Shown here: one piece after another, positions 7,027 through 16,824 of the stretch
Layout: the number at the start of each line of letters is the position of its first letter
How positions within the stretch are numbered: the first letter of the stretch is position 1
Source of the DNA: Micromonospora sp. Llam0
Lineage (GTDB): Bacteria > Actinomycetota > Actinomycetes > Mycobacteriales > Micromonosporaceae
NCBI RefSeq assembly: GCF_003751085.1
Contig: NZ_RJJY01000001.1
Coordinates: forward strand, 4,526,001-4,590,000
Direction: 5' to 3'
Length of the DNA: 64,000 nucleotides
Translations under genes and position numbers: made by a program
The notes under the pieces: generated by a model
What the model was told of the DNA's origin: nothing
Databases searched by the model: none
What the model saw: only the letters and a program-made list of their open reading frames with translations

Positions 7027-10000
7027 CTACCGGTCCTGGGGTCCGGCGGGCGGCTGGCCGGTCGTGCCCGGCGGCGTGTCCCAGGGCTCGATGACGCGCT
7101 GCGCGTTGCGGGCGTTCACCACGTGCTCGATCGCCTCGCGCAGCTTGGCGATCTCGTCCGGCGTCAGCCGCAGCATCCGCAGGTCCGAACTGGCCCGGCT
7201 GCTGAGGTCGGGCACGTCGAGAAGGTCCTGCAGGACCCGCACCACTGCCTGGCCGCGCTCCGCCGGTGAGGCGTCGTACGCCTCCCGTAGCCGGGCCGCC
7301 AGCTGGTCGGGCAGCGGCCCGTCGGCGTGGAACCCGCCCTCCCGGTACGCCCCGGCGACGTCCCGGCTGTGCGGATCGAGAACGCCGGCGAGGGCGTGTC
7401 CGAGCGCCGACCACCGGTGCGCCGCCGCCGCCATGTCGGACGGCTCGGCGTGCAGCCACTGGTACGCCTGGCCGGCGTAGTAGTGGCTGGCGTCCCACTC
7501 GGCCGCGTCCCACGCCCGCCATCCGTCCTCCTGCGCCGACCACGACCGGCCCATCCGTTCCGACCAGCGCTGCAGCTCGCCGCGCTCCACGAGCTGGATC
7601 ACCCGGTCCGCGGTGGCCGAAATGGTAGCCGGGTAGTAGACGGCCACCGGCGGCGTCAACCGGTCGGCCGGATCGGGCAGGCCGGGTCCGAACTCGACCC
7701 GCCGGATCGTGTTCAGCGGCGGGGGCAGCCGCTCGCCGGCCGGGTGGAACTCCATGATCGGCCGCCGCGACTCGAAGAACAGTGGGCTGCCGTCCTCGCT
7801 GCGGGCCTGCACGCTGTGCCCGTACGACCACTCGTCCCAGTAGAGCTGCCAGCGCACGCCTTTGTCGCCCACGTGCTCCAGACCCTGGAAGTAGACGGTG
7901 GGTACGCCCATCGTGATGGCCGTTTCCAGCGCCCCGCTCTCCATGCCGATCTGGACGATGTCGCGCTCGAGGTTGAGGTAGTGCAGGAACAGGGTCTGCT
8001 CGCCGTGGCCCAGGCGCCCGTCCGGGCGCTCCCAGAAGTGCTGCAGGGTCTGCAGGTCCACGCCGGTCAGGACGCCCTCCGCCGCGAACTGCGCGCGCAG
8101 TTGCGGTCGGCCCTCGAACAGATCGTCGCCGATCAGCATGATCTGCCGGTCCGGGTCCGAGGCCCGGATCGTCTCGATCGTCTGGCGCAGTAGTTCGGGC
8201 TTGGTGTCCATGAACGCGCCCATCGGTACGTGGGTACGGCGCACCCACAGCAGCGCGTACTTCTTCGGCGTCCCTGGCGTCTCGTGCCGGGCGTAGATCT
8301 CCTGGGCGACCTGCCGCGCCCGTGCCTCGCGCTGCGCGCCGCGCTCGCCGTCCCCGCGCATGGCGTCGGCCATCGCCTGCCGGGCCTGTACGGGCGACTC
8401 ACGTACCTTCGGCAGCGCCACCAGGTGGGCCCGCCGGAACTTGCTGTTCGCGTAGTGCACCTCGCGCGGCTGGTCGTCGTAGCTCAGCCGCACCCGGTGC
8501 GGATCGATACTGTATTCGCGGATCAGCCGGTCGCGCATGGCGAGCGCGTTCTTCAGCGGCCGTACCTGCATGTCGATCAGGTGGTTGGCAAGTGCCACCG
8601 GGTCGAAGTCGTCCAGCGGCAGGCCGCGCACCGAACGCCACAGCACGGCCCGGTCGACCAGGTCGCGGGTCAGGCCCTGCGGTACGTCGCCGAGGTTGGC
8701 CAGGAACGCGTCGGACACGTCGTCACGGAACTCGGTGAAGTGCTGGTGCGGCTCGTACGCGACCTCGATGGTCGCCTCCGGGCGCAGCATCATTGCCGAC
8801 GCGTGGATGAACAGTTCGCCGCTCTGCCACTCGTAGAACCGCAGGTTCATCATGTCGAGGTTGCCCTCGACGCGTGCCGGCTGGTAACCGAACCGGGCAA
8901 GCAACTCGTCCTGAATGAACCTCATCTTCTCCGGCACGGACAGGTCGGTGCGGACCCTGACCTGGTTCACCAGTTCATCCAACCGCCCGGCGTGCAGTTC
9001 GTCCCACCGGCGCATCGTCTGCGGCTCGGCGAAGTCCCGCGACGGTACGAGCCGCCCGGTGGCCCCGACCTCGCTGACCCGGGGCGGCTCGGCGAGCGGC
9101 CGGCCGTCGTCGCCGAACCGCAGCCCGCCGTCGTCGCCGAGCCGGAACTGGTCGACGGTGCGCCAGTCCGGCATCGGGTGACCGGCCTCGGCCGCCCGTG
9201 TCAGCACGTCCGTCGCCACGCGCGCCGCCGCTGGGCCGGGGGCATCGCCGAGCAGCTCGCCGGCCGCGCGCCGCAGCGCCGCGGCCGGGGACTCCCCGGC
9301 CAGCCGTACGCCGCCGGTGGCCTCGAACCACTGTGCCAGCCGGGCCAGGCCGTCGACCTGCCGCACCGTGGCCCCCTCGCCGCCCAGCACGTCCTGGGCG
9401 TGCCGCACCATCGCCTCCGCATCGGGCAACGGGCCGCCGACCCGCGCGCCGAACATGTCGGCGAAGGCGCGCAGCCGGCCCAGGTCCCGCGCCGAGAAGG
9501 AGAAGTCGGGCGCCGCCTGATAGATCCGGCTGGCCGCGCCCACCAACGCGTCGGTGTAGCGCAGGTGATCACCGGTCATGCGGTCCACCGACACGCGGTC
9601 GCCGAACAGTGCATGCATGCGGTCCAGCCGGCGGGCGTGGTCGAGCAGGGCGTGGCCGTCCGGGTGGAAGGTCTCCAGCAGTCGCTGTACGTGCGACGGT
9701 AGGCGCAGGGCGTCCACGGGCAGCGGGTCGGCGTCCCGGTGTCGCGGCCTCTCCACACCGCCGCGCCCGTCCACACCGCCGCGCCCGTCCGCCCCGTCGC
9801 GCGCGGCGGGTCCGTCAGCGCCGCGGGCCAGGTCCAGGCCGGGGAGCATCTCGCCCAGTTGAGCCAGGTGGCGGTCACGCAGCCCGGCGAGCGCGGGCAC
9901 GGCCTGACCGGCGTGGTCCCGGACCAGCCCACCATCGGCCCAGAACAGCCGGGCATGCCCCATCACGCTGGCGTCCAGCCGGGCGCTCTGCGCGGTCAAC

Positions 10001-13000
10001 GTCCGGCGGCCCTCGGCACCGGGCTGCACATACTCGTCGGCCAGCCCGAGGTGGTGGCCCACCTCATGGGCGAAGACCACCGGGTCCATCTCGGCGTGCC
10101 AGGACATCTGGTTGATCGAGTCGCCTGGGTCGTTGCCTCGGCCCGGGTGCAGGGTCACCACGTCGGTGATGCGCGCATGCGGGTCGAACTCCACCCGCTC
10201 CAACTCCACCCGCAGGTGGAACTGCGAGCCGTCGGGCAGCCGGTGCTGGTGGTTGAAGTACAGGTCGGTGCCGTCGAGCAGGTTCGACCGCGCGCGGTCG
10301 AGCGCTTCCGGCGTCAGTGCGGGATCGGCCTGGTACCGGATTCGCAGCGTCATCTCCGTCACCGCCCGCGGGTGGCCGTTGGCGTCCGCGACCGCTACCC
10401 GTCGCACCTGCGCCTCGGCAGCCGCGTTGAACGGCGAGTCCGGGCGGGCCACCGCCACCGGCGGGCTGGAGTCTCGCAACCCGGCCCATTGGCCGGACAG
10501 CAGCGCCTCAGTACGTGAGACGGTGTACGCGTGGTCGCCGCGCAGGTCGGCAAGCAGCTGCGCGCCGTGGCCGGGCAGCAGCGGTGTCCGCGAGTCCGGG
10601 TGCAGGTCGGCGGCGCGCACCGGCGCCGAATAGCCCGGGGCGTCGTCGATCCGGTCGCTGAGGGGCGGCACGTCCGGATGCGGCACGTCGTCTTCCTCGG
10701 GTCCTCTACCGCGCTCCTCCATGAGCGTGTCCGGATCCCGGACGCCGGGCTCCGCTGCATTGGCGCGCTCCCCCGCCGGCGCCTCGTCGCGCAGCGGCGG
10801 GGCGACGGTCTCGCCCTGCCGCTGCCCGATGGCATGCAGGTCGATGCCGTACTGTTCGGCCATCCGCGCGGTGACCGGACCATACAGTGTGCCGTGCTGC
10901 CGCTCACCCGGCAGCGGGTGGTTGGCCTCGAGAATGGCCAGGCGTGCGCGGTTGACGCTGTTCTCGATGGTGAGCTCGGGGTGCCGGCCCACCACGTCCG
11001 GCCCGACGAGCCTCCTGCCCTCCTCGGAGAGGTACCTGCTGCGGACGAAATCCTCGATCTGCTGCGGGGTCCAGTCGGCGAGCTCGCGCAGGCCGTCCGC
11101 CTTCGGCACCCGGGCGTCGGACGAATGCTCGGCCGGGCGGAAGCCGGCCAGACCCTCCACGAAGTGCCGCTGCACCGCGAACGCCCCGAACTCGGCCTCG
11201 AACCGCAGGTGGGCGCGGACCAGGTCGCGGACGGCCGGCGGGTAGCCGGACTCGGCCATGGCGGCGATCACCAGTGCGGCGTTGGGTTGCAGCGAGTGCA
11301 TGCTCTCGTGCACCAGGGTGGCGGCGAAGGCGCTGATCGGCCGCGGCTCGCCGCTGGACCTCGGATCGATGAACGTAGCGCCGATGCGGGTGTCGTAGCC
11401 ACCGCGCGCCGGTCCCTCGACCCAGCGCATCAGCTCCGGCGTGACCGCCTCGGGCGGGACCAGGGCGCGCACCGAGTCGGGATCCTTGGGCACCACCCGG
11501 TCGAGCGTCTGGAGCGCGTGCGCGGCGAACTCCGGTCCGAGAATCTCTTCGATCTTGGCGACGGCGATGGCCTGGTCGATGACGTGGAACCGGTGGGTCG
11601 ACGGGTCGATGCCGATCGCCCGGTTCGCCATCTCGACCGAATTGAGCGGGTCGATGCCGTCGACGTCGCGCCAGCCGGGGTCGGCGTGCTCGCCGTCGCG
11701 GGTGAAGTCGCGCCAGTTGCGGTACTGGTCGGCGTAGTCGTTGACCGACCGGCTCAGATCTCGCACGCTCTGCACCAACTCGCCGAGATCGCCGGTGGCC
11801 CGGGCCCGGGCGGCGGCCGCGTCCAGCGCGTCGGCCCGGGCGACGATGGCATCCAGGTCGCGGATCCGCGCCTGGACCGCGTGCTCGGGGTACCTGGCGA
11901 GGAGGTTCTCCTTTGCCCTGGCCGCCAACTCGTAGACCTGCTGCGGCAGGTCGGCACCGGTGCGGGTGACGTGCGGCGGGAAGTTTTCGCTGGGTGCCAG
12001 CTCCGGCATGATGTGAGCCGGCGTGCCGTCATGACCGGCCCGGGCCGCCGCGCCGCCCACAGCCGAGGACGTGTCGATCCCGGTGCGGTCCGCTCCGGAG
12101 CCGGCCACCATCTGCGCGGCCTCCTGCTCCAACCGGGCGAGCGTCGCCGTGACCTCCACTGCGGATCGGGGCGCGAACGACCCGTCGTCGGCGCGGTCGG
12201 CCAGATGGTCCGCGATCGCGCGGACAACCGGCTCGGGCTGGTTTCGGTCGGTGAGAGCATCGCGGATCGACTCCGGCGTCCACGGCGGGTGCGGGCGCGG
12301 GTCGGCGGGCACGGCGTCCCGGAACGTCACCTGGCCCGCGTCGAGGACCGGCACGTCCGGGTTGCCCTCCTCCAGCACCGCGAGCGGCACCTCGTCGGTC
12401 CGTGGGGCAGGCGCCGGGCCGTCCGCGCGAGGCGCGTCTAGCAGCGGCACGGCCGGAAGCAGGTCGCGCAGTTCCTCGTGCAGGGCACGCCAGGCGTTGT
12501 CGATTTCCTGGTGGACGAAGTCGGTGCGCGTGACACCGTCCGGGGGCGCGTGCGCGGGCAGGATCACACCGGCGGCGTCGGCCTGCCGCCAGGCACCGTG
12601 CACGAACTCCATCGTCGGGCGCAGCACCGTGGGATGGCCGGGTGGCAGCGACGAGTTGACCTGGAGTACGACGCGGGCCTCCAGTCCGTCCGGGTAGTGC
12701 ACGGTCAGCGTGCCCGACTCCGGATCCCACGTGGCCCGGTACGGCTGGTCCGCCGCGTCCACGTCGCGCCCGTCGAGCAGGCCGGTGACGTGCTGGTCGA
12801 TCACGGCGGCCACCGCGTCGGGCACCTCGGCGACCCGGGTCGCGGGCACCGGCTCGACCGGCACCAGCCGGTACGGGACCCGCTCGCCCGCTACGCCGCG
12901 TACGAGCCCTTCGCCGGCCACCTGTTCTGCGCCTGGTGATAGCGCAGAATCTTCACGAACACCGCCGAGAACTGGTGGTTCCGGTCCCCGTCCAGTGGCC

Positions 13001-16000
13001 TCCCCTGTTCCGACGCCTTCTCGATCACCAACCGGCGGTCCATCTTCTCCGGGATCCCGAAAATGTATTCGACCTCCCGACTGTCTTCCCTGGTCTTCTG
13101 AAAATCGAGCAGAATCGCCAACTAAATTCTCCCGTCCCCACGAAATGTCCAAGTCTTCGCCGGTGCGGTCAGGAATGACCCGTGACCAGTCGTACCGTTC
13201 GTTAGCATACGCATGCGCCTCCGGGTACGTCGCATCCGGATGCGCTCTCATGTAGCCAGACTCCGCCAGTTCGTGCTCGAGAAGTGTGAGATCGGCATCC
13301 AGGTGCCGGCCTTCACGAAGGCGGATCCAGGCCTCGGCGATGCTCGGGTCCGCGTCAAATCTCTGCCGGACGTATCCACCCGAATCGTAATCGTGCACGA
13401 GGTGTTCATTCACCATCAGGTGTTGTTTGATCTGCGCAATCTCGTCCGGGGTGAATCCAACCCGGCCGCTTGGCCGTTCAGTATCGGCCAGATTCGCAGC
13501 GATGTCGCGAACATCATTGTCATCAGCCCGGAACCGGTCATACGCCTGATCCGCCCAGTGCCATGCCTCAACGTCGTCGCGCGGGCGGACGGAGGCGCCG
13601 GTGGAGACGTCCTGATTGTCAGCCGGGTCGGCTCGGTCTCCTGACTCGTCCCCACGCGAATAGCCCTCGTGGTCCCGTCCCGGGACGGACTCGTCGCCAC
13701 CCCGACCCGGCGCATCCGGATCGTGCAGCGGCGGGACGTCGCCATCGAGACGCGTCCCCGCGTCGCTCTTCCCCATGAACGGGCCGCCGCCATCGACACG
13801 TGGCGGCACTGCCGGGCTGCGGCCTTCGAGCCCTCTCTCCACCCGAAGCGCATCCGCCTCGCGCGCCAGCTCCGGTATGTCCGGGAAATGCTCCCGAGCC
13901 CAACGGGCATCCTTGTTGTACCGCCCTCCGGTAGCCGACCTGTGTCGCTGACGCCATTCGTCGACCCCACGCGCGTGCTCGGCCAGGACCTCGGGATCGA
14001 CTCCACGCCTCGCCAGCCTGATGAATTCCTGCAGCCGGACGTGGTACTCGACGATGACGTCCTTCTTGCCGCTCAACTGGTTGGGAGCCAGCGGAAACTT
14101 CTTTTGCACTCCATCGGGACGCTCTCGGACCGCCTCTGACGCCGGTGGGCCATCCGGAAAACGGTTGCGATCAATCATCTGGTAGACGTGACCGCGCTCG
14201 TGGTCAGCGTCGAGGAACCGGATGCCGCCTGGCAGCCGAACCTCTTGGTCGCGCCTCAGCAGCGTTCGTCCACTCTGGTCGTATACGTCCCTGACGACGA
14301 CGCGCGGGCCATCGTCAGCGCCTTCGATGACCCGGAAGCCAAGGTCCTCCAACTCTTGCTTCATCGCAGGAAAGTCGGGATGGTCCTCCATCCGGACCGT
14401 GCCCTGCCTGATCGTCTCCGGCGTCGGGGCGCGGCCGGGCTCAGCCCCGGCGCTGGCCAGCCTCTCGCCTTGCGTCTCGCCGTCGCCGCGCGTCGCCAGG
14501 TCTGGGGCGCGCGGCGGAGACTCGCCCTGAGCAACTGGGCTCTCGGCCCGTGGGGGTGGGGTCTCAGCGCGGAGCGGCGGTACCTCTGCGCCGGGCACAC
14601 GGTCTGCGCTCGGCGCGCGGTCGGGGCCCGGCGCGCGATCAGGGCCCGGCCGGTCCGCGGGCGGGATGCTCTCACGCTGCCGCGCATCCGGTTCAGGCAC
14701 CCGGGCGGCGCCGTCGTCGCCGGAGCGCCCGGCATCGCGAACGGGGGCCGCGTCGGCAGCCGCCCGCGCCGCCATCGGAACTGCCTCGTCGCCGCGCCGG
14801 TCCGCCGCCCGCACCCCCTCGCCGCCGGACGGTGCCCGGTCACCGGGCCGGACCGAGTCGCCGTCGGCCGGCACCCGACCGCCAACCCGATCACCCGGCG
14901 GCGGCGCGTCGCCACCGACCCGTACCGGCTCGACCGGCACCGGCGTCCGCTCGATCGTGCCCGGCCCCGCGCCCCCCTCGTCGCGGACCTGATCGGGCGC
15001 GCGCGGTGACGAACCGCTGCTGGGAGCGGGTGTGGCGGGCTGGCGCTGGCCCGGACCCGCACCGCCGTCCCCGCCTCGCGTGGGCAGCGCCTCGCTGCGC
15101 GTCAACGCGTCTACGACGGGCAGCGCTGGCGCCACGACGTCGCGTGACGCCTCGGCTTCCGGCGCGCGCGGTGCGGACTCGCCGTCGCGCCGGAGGCCGA
15201 TCCCGTCGCCGTCCGGCAGGCTCCCGACGCCGTCACCGAGCCCTGGAGCGAAGCCCTCACCGCTCCGCGCGCCAGCGAGACCGCCGGGCAGACCACCGGG
15301 TGCCCGGCTTCCGACAGCCAGTGAATCGGGCATGGTGTGGATGTCGGCGCCGCCGATCCGCGAAGGCGCGTTGACGCGTACCATCTCCAGGTTGTTCTGG
15401 GCTCCGAAGATGGCACCGGCCATGCCGCCTTTCACGGCCTCGTGCCCGACCTTCGCCCAGTCGTCGGGATCCGTCCAGTCAAAGCCCCCTTCGCTGGCCA
15501 TCACGGTGCCTAAGCCGACCACGCCGCCGGCGGCGGCGCCGCCGAGGATATGGCCACCGAGCCCGCCCCACATGCCGAGGCCGAAGGCCGCGCCCTGCGC
15601 CGCCGTGACCGCTGTCTGGGTCATGTCGATGCCGCTGCGGTTGCCGTCGAGCACCTGCAGGCCCTGGCCGAGCAGGTCGCCGCCGCCGAGGAAGCCGGCG
15701 CCGAAGGCCACCCGGACGCCGAGGTACTTGGCCAACTCTCTACGGAAGGCAACCTCAGTGACTTCGGTCGCCGCCCGGGCGAGTCCCTGCTGGACGGCGC
15801 GCTCCATCATCCGGTTGCCGGCGTAGCGAGCCGCCGAGTTGGCCGCCGTCCGGCCCGCCGCCTGCGCTGCGGTCCGCGCGCCCCAGCTGACAAGAATTTG
15901 CTGCTGCAGTTCGCGGGCCACCTGTGAACGCGCGGCGTTGGCCGCGGCCCGGCTGCCCAGACCGCGGCCTAGTTGGTTACGCAGCGCCGTGCGGGCGGCA

Positions 16001-16764
16001 CGGTTCATCGCCTGACCGGCCAGCCGGTCGGCGACGGTACGCGCGACGACGTTGCGCGGGGTGAGCCGGGTGAAGGTGTTCCTGGCGACGGTGCCAAGGC
16101 CCCGGCCGGCGGTGGTGGCAGCCCGGGGCGCGGCCCGTACCACGGCAGGCAGCACCCGGGGTGCCGCCCGCACGCCGGCTGGCAGTGCCCGGGTCGCGAA
16201 CTGACCCAGCCCTTTGAGGGCGGTGCGGAACGTGATGCCGGTGATCGCCTGAACGATTTTGCGGACGGCTGCCCACATCGCGGTCCGGCACGCCGCGAGG
16301 GCGGGCGGCACCCCACCCAGTGATGCGCCGGCGCTGGGGATCAGGGCGGCGATGATGATGTAGAGCGAGACGGCCAGCATGATCAGGTTGATCACGGCCA
16401 TGAACTTCATCATCTCGACCTGGAGCGCGAGGCCCTGCACGCCCTGCTGCATCGAGGAGACGCTGTCGGCGGTCGTCCGCAACGCCTCCAGGTAGCTCAT
16501 CCACTGCTGGGCGAACTGCATGGCCGCGGCGTCGCCGCTCCACGACTCGATGATGCTGTCGGCGGCGGGCCGCACCTCCTCGTACGCCTCGGCGAGTCCC
16601 TGCGCCACCTCACCCCAGGCCTCGGCCAGGTCGTAGAGGCGCGCCCCGTCCGACAGCGGGATAGGCCCGAAGATGATCTCACCGACGGTGCTGTGGATCC
16701 CCGGAATCCACTCCTCGATCTCCCAGAACCAGTCCAGGATGTCGGAGAGGACGTGGTCGCTCAC
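7027..16764 (-). CDS. Giant ESX-type polymorphic toxin-like protein with several zincin motifs and a GT-like C-terminus
   Basis: 3,245 codons, GTG 16764 after GGGAAGG. Residues 1-115 are a helical WXG100-like domain (WSG near residue 74). A membrane segment (FMAVINLIMLAVSLYIIIAAL) lies near 118-148, followed by an Ala/Arg-rich helical and Gly-rich region to ~460. A long Pro/Arg/Asp linker runs to ~800. Zincin-like motifs then follow: HERGH at 855, HELAE at 1164, HESMH at 1819 and HEVGHHLGLADEY at 2233. Residues ~2540-3060 resemble a GT-B or fucosyltransferase-like domain (RRTHVPMG near 2845, IGMESGALE near 2940, GVPTVYF). This is the layout of toxins exported by type VII systems: secretion domain, processing protease, C-terminal warhead. 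DNA around 12.9-14.4 kb is visibly more AT-rich and contains a nested gene, so the ORF may be a chimera of cassettes. Whether it is made as one chain is uncertain. Confidence 0.75.
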   Translation of the reverse strand: MSDHVLSDILDWFWEIEEWIPGIHSTVGEIIFGPIPLSDGARLYDLAEAWGEVAQGLAEAYEEVRPAADSIIESWSGDAAAMQFAQQWMSYLEALRTTADSVSSMQQGVQGLALQVEMMKFMAVINLIMLAVSLYIIIAALIPSAGASLGGVPPALAACRTAMWAAVRKIVQAITGITFRTALKGLGQFATRALPAGVRAAPRVLPAVVRAAPRAATTAGRGLGTVARNTFTRLTPRNVVARTVADRLAGQAMNRAARTALRNQLGRGLGSRAAANAARSQVARELQQQILVSWGARTAAQAAGRTAANSAARYAGNRMMERAVQQGLARAATEVTEVAFRRELAKYLGVRVAFGAGFLGGGDLLGQGLQVLDGNRSGIDMTQTAVTAAQGAAFGLGMWGGLGGHILGGAAAGGVVGLGTVMASEGGFDWTDPDDWAKVGHEAVKGGMAGAIFGAQNNLEMVRVNAPSRIGGADIHTMPDSLAVGSRAPGGLPGGLAGARSGEGFAPGLGDGVGSLPDGDGIGLRRDGESAPRAPEAEASRDVVAPALPVVDALTRSEALPTRGGDGGAGPGQRQPATPAPSSGSSPRAPDQVRDEGGAGPGTIERTPVPVEPVRVGGDAPPPGDRVGGRVPADGDSVRPGDRAPSGGEGVRAADRRGDEAVPMAARAAADAAPVRDAGRSGDDGAARVPEPDARQRESIPPADRPGPDRAPGPDRAPSADRVPGAEVPPLRAETPPPRAESPVAQGESPPRAPDLATRGDGETQGERLASAGAEPGRAPTPETIRQGTVRMEDHPDFPAMKQELEDLGFRVIEGADDGPRVVVRDVYDQSGRTLLRRDQEVRLPGGIRFLDADHERGHVYQMIDRNRFPDGPPASEAVRERPDGVQKKFPLAPNQLSGKKDVIVEYHVRLQEFIRLARRGVDPEVLAEHARGVDEWRQRHRSATGGRYNKDARWAREHFPDIPELAREADALRVERGLEGRSPAVPPRVDGGGPFMGKSDAGTRLDGDVPPLHDPDAPGRGGDESVPGRDHEGYSRGDESGDRADPADNQDVSTGASVRPRDDVEAWHWADQAYDRFRADDNDVRDIAANLADTERPSGRVGFTPDEIAQIKQHLMVNEHLVHDYDSGGYVRQRFDADPSIAEAWIRLREGRHLDADLTLLEHELAESGYMRAHPDATYPEAHAYANERYDWSRVIPDRTGEDLDISWGRENLVGDSARFSEDQGRQSGGRIHFRDPGEDGPPVGDREGVGTGEATGRGPEPPVLGGVREDSALSPGAEQVAGEGLVRGVAGERVPYRLVPVEPVPATRVAEVPDAVAAVIDQHVTGLLDGRDVDAADQPYRATWDPESGTLTVHYPDGLEARVVLQVNSSLPPGHPTVLRPTMEFVHGAWRQADAAGVILPAHAPPDGVTRTDFVHQEIDNAWRALHEELRDLLPAVPLLDAPRADGPAPAPRTDEVPLAVLEEGNPDVPVLDAGQVTFRDAVPADPRPHPPWTPESIRDALTDRNQPEPVVRAIADHLADRADDGSFAPRSAVEVTATLARLEQEAAQMVAGSGADRTGIDTSSAVGGAAARAGHDGTPAHIMPELAPSENFPPHVTRTGADLPQQVYELAARAKENLLARYPEHAVQARIRDLDAIVARADALDAAAARARATGDLGELVQSVRDLSRSVNDYADQYRNWRDFTRDGEHADPGWRDVDGIDPLNSVEMANRAIGIDPSTHRFHVIDQAIAVAKIEEILGPEFAAHALQTLDRVVPKDPDSVRALVPPEAVTPELMRWVEGPARGGYDTRIGATFIDPRSSGEPRPISAFAATLVHESMHSLQPNAALVIAAMAESGYPPAVRDLVRAHLRFEAEFGAFAVQRHFVEGLAGFRPAEHSSDARVPKADGLRELADWTPQQIEDFVRSRYLSEEGRRLVGPDVVGRHPELTIENSVNRARLAILEANHPLPGERQHGTLYGPVTARMAEQYGIDLHAIGQRQGETVAPPLRDEAPAGERANAAEPGVRDPDTLMEERGRGPEEDDVPHPDVPPLSDRIDDAPGYSAPVRAADLHPDSRTPLLPGHGAQLLADLRGDHAYTVSRTEALLSGQWAGLRDSSPPVAVARPDSPFNAAAEAQVRRVAVADANGHPRAVTEMTLRIRYQADPALTPEALDRARSNLLDGTDLYFNHQHRLPDGSQFHLRVELERVEFDPHARITDVVTLHPGRGNDPGDSINQMSWHAEMDPVVFAHEVGHHLGLADEYVQPGAEGRRTLTAQSARLDASVMGHARLFWADGGLVRDHAGQAVPALAGLRDRHLAQLGEMLPGLDLARGADGPAARDGADGRGGVDGRGGVERPRHRDADPLPVDALRLPSHVQRLLETFHPDGHALLDHARRLDRMHALFGDRVSVDRMTGDHLRYTDALVGAASRIYQAAPDFSFSARDLGRLRAFADMFGARVGGPLPDAEAMVRHAQDVLGGEGATVRQVDGLARLAQWFEATGGVRLAGESPAAALRRAAGELLGDAPGPAAARVATDVLTRAAEAGHPMPDWRTVDQFRLGDDGGLRFGDDGRPLAEPPRVSEVGATGRLVPSRDFAEPQTMRRWDELHAGRLDELVNQVRVRTDLSVPEKMRFIQDELLARFGYQPARVEGNLDMMNLRFYEWQSGELFIHASAMMLRPEATIEVAYEPHQHFTEFRDDVSDAFLANLGDVPQGLTRDLVDRAVLWRSVRGLPLDDFDPVALANHLIDMQVRPLKNALAMRDRLIREYSIDPHRVRLSYDDQPREVHYANSKFRRAHLVALPKVRESPVQARQAMADAMRGDGERGAQREARARQVAQEIYARHETPGTPKKYALLWVRRTHVPMGAFMDTKPELLRQTIETIRASDPDRQIMLIGDDLFEGRPQLRAQFAAEGVLTGVDLQTLQHFWERPDGRLGHGEQTLFLHYLNLERDIVQIGMESGALETAITMGVPTVYFQGLEHVGDKGVRWQLYWDEWSYGHSVQARSEDGSPLFFESRRPIMEFHPAGERLPPPLNTIRRVEFGPGLPDPADRLTPPVAVYYPATISATADRVIQLVERGELQRWSERMGRSWSAQEDGWRAWDAAEWDASHYYAGQAYQWLHAEPSDMAAAAHRWSALGHALAGVLDPHSRDVAGAYREGGFHADGPLPDQLAARLREAYDASPAERGQAVVRVLQDLLDVPDLSSRASSDLRMLRLTPDEIAKLREAIEHVVNARNAQRVIEPWDTPPGTTGQPPAGPQDR
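12891..13121 (-). CDS. Small immunity-like gene nested out of frame in the giant toxin ORF
   Basis: 76 residues, TTG start at 13121. The start is supported by GGGAG seven bases upstream and by a natural-looking protein: MAILLDFQ, VEYIFGIPEKMDRRLVIEK, FVKILRYHQ, RWPAKGSYAA, ending in TAG. The base composition is lower in GC than its surroundings. On the same strand but in another frame, the giant ORF reads through here as low-complexity Gly/Glu/Arg sequence. A small acidic/basic mixed protein immediately after a toxin-like domain (HELAES region ending near codon 1210) is the classic position of a cognate immunity gene. Its antitoxin role is inferred from that position; I recall similar small actinobacterial proteins but cannot name a family. 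Confidence 0.55.
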   Translation of the reverse strand: MAILLDFQKTREDSREVEYIFGIPEKMDRRLVIEKASEQGRPLDGDRNHQFSAVFVKILRYHQAQNRWPAKGSYAA

Positions 16765-16824
16765 CCGCCACCTTCCCTGCTCACCGCCGTCGGCGGGCCC
16801 GGCGTGGTCGACTGTGGCGCCGGA

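Noticed and set aside
4015-7269. Long plus-strand open frame (over 1,000 codons) across the WD40 gene region
   Set aside because: It is antisense to a clear WD40 protein and has Arg/Pro/His-rich shadow composition typical of GC-rich wobble frames.
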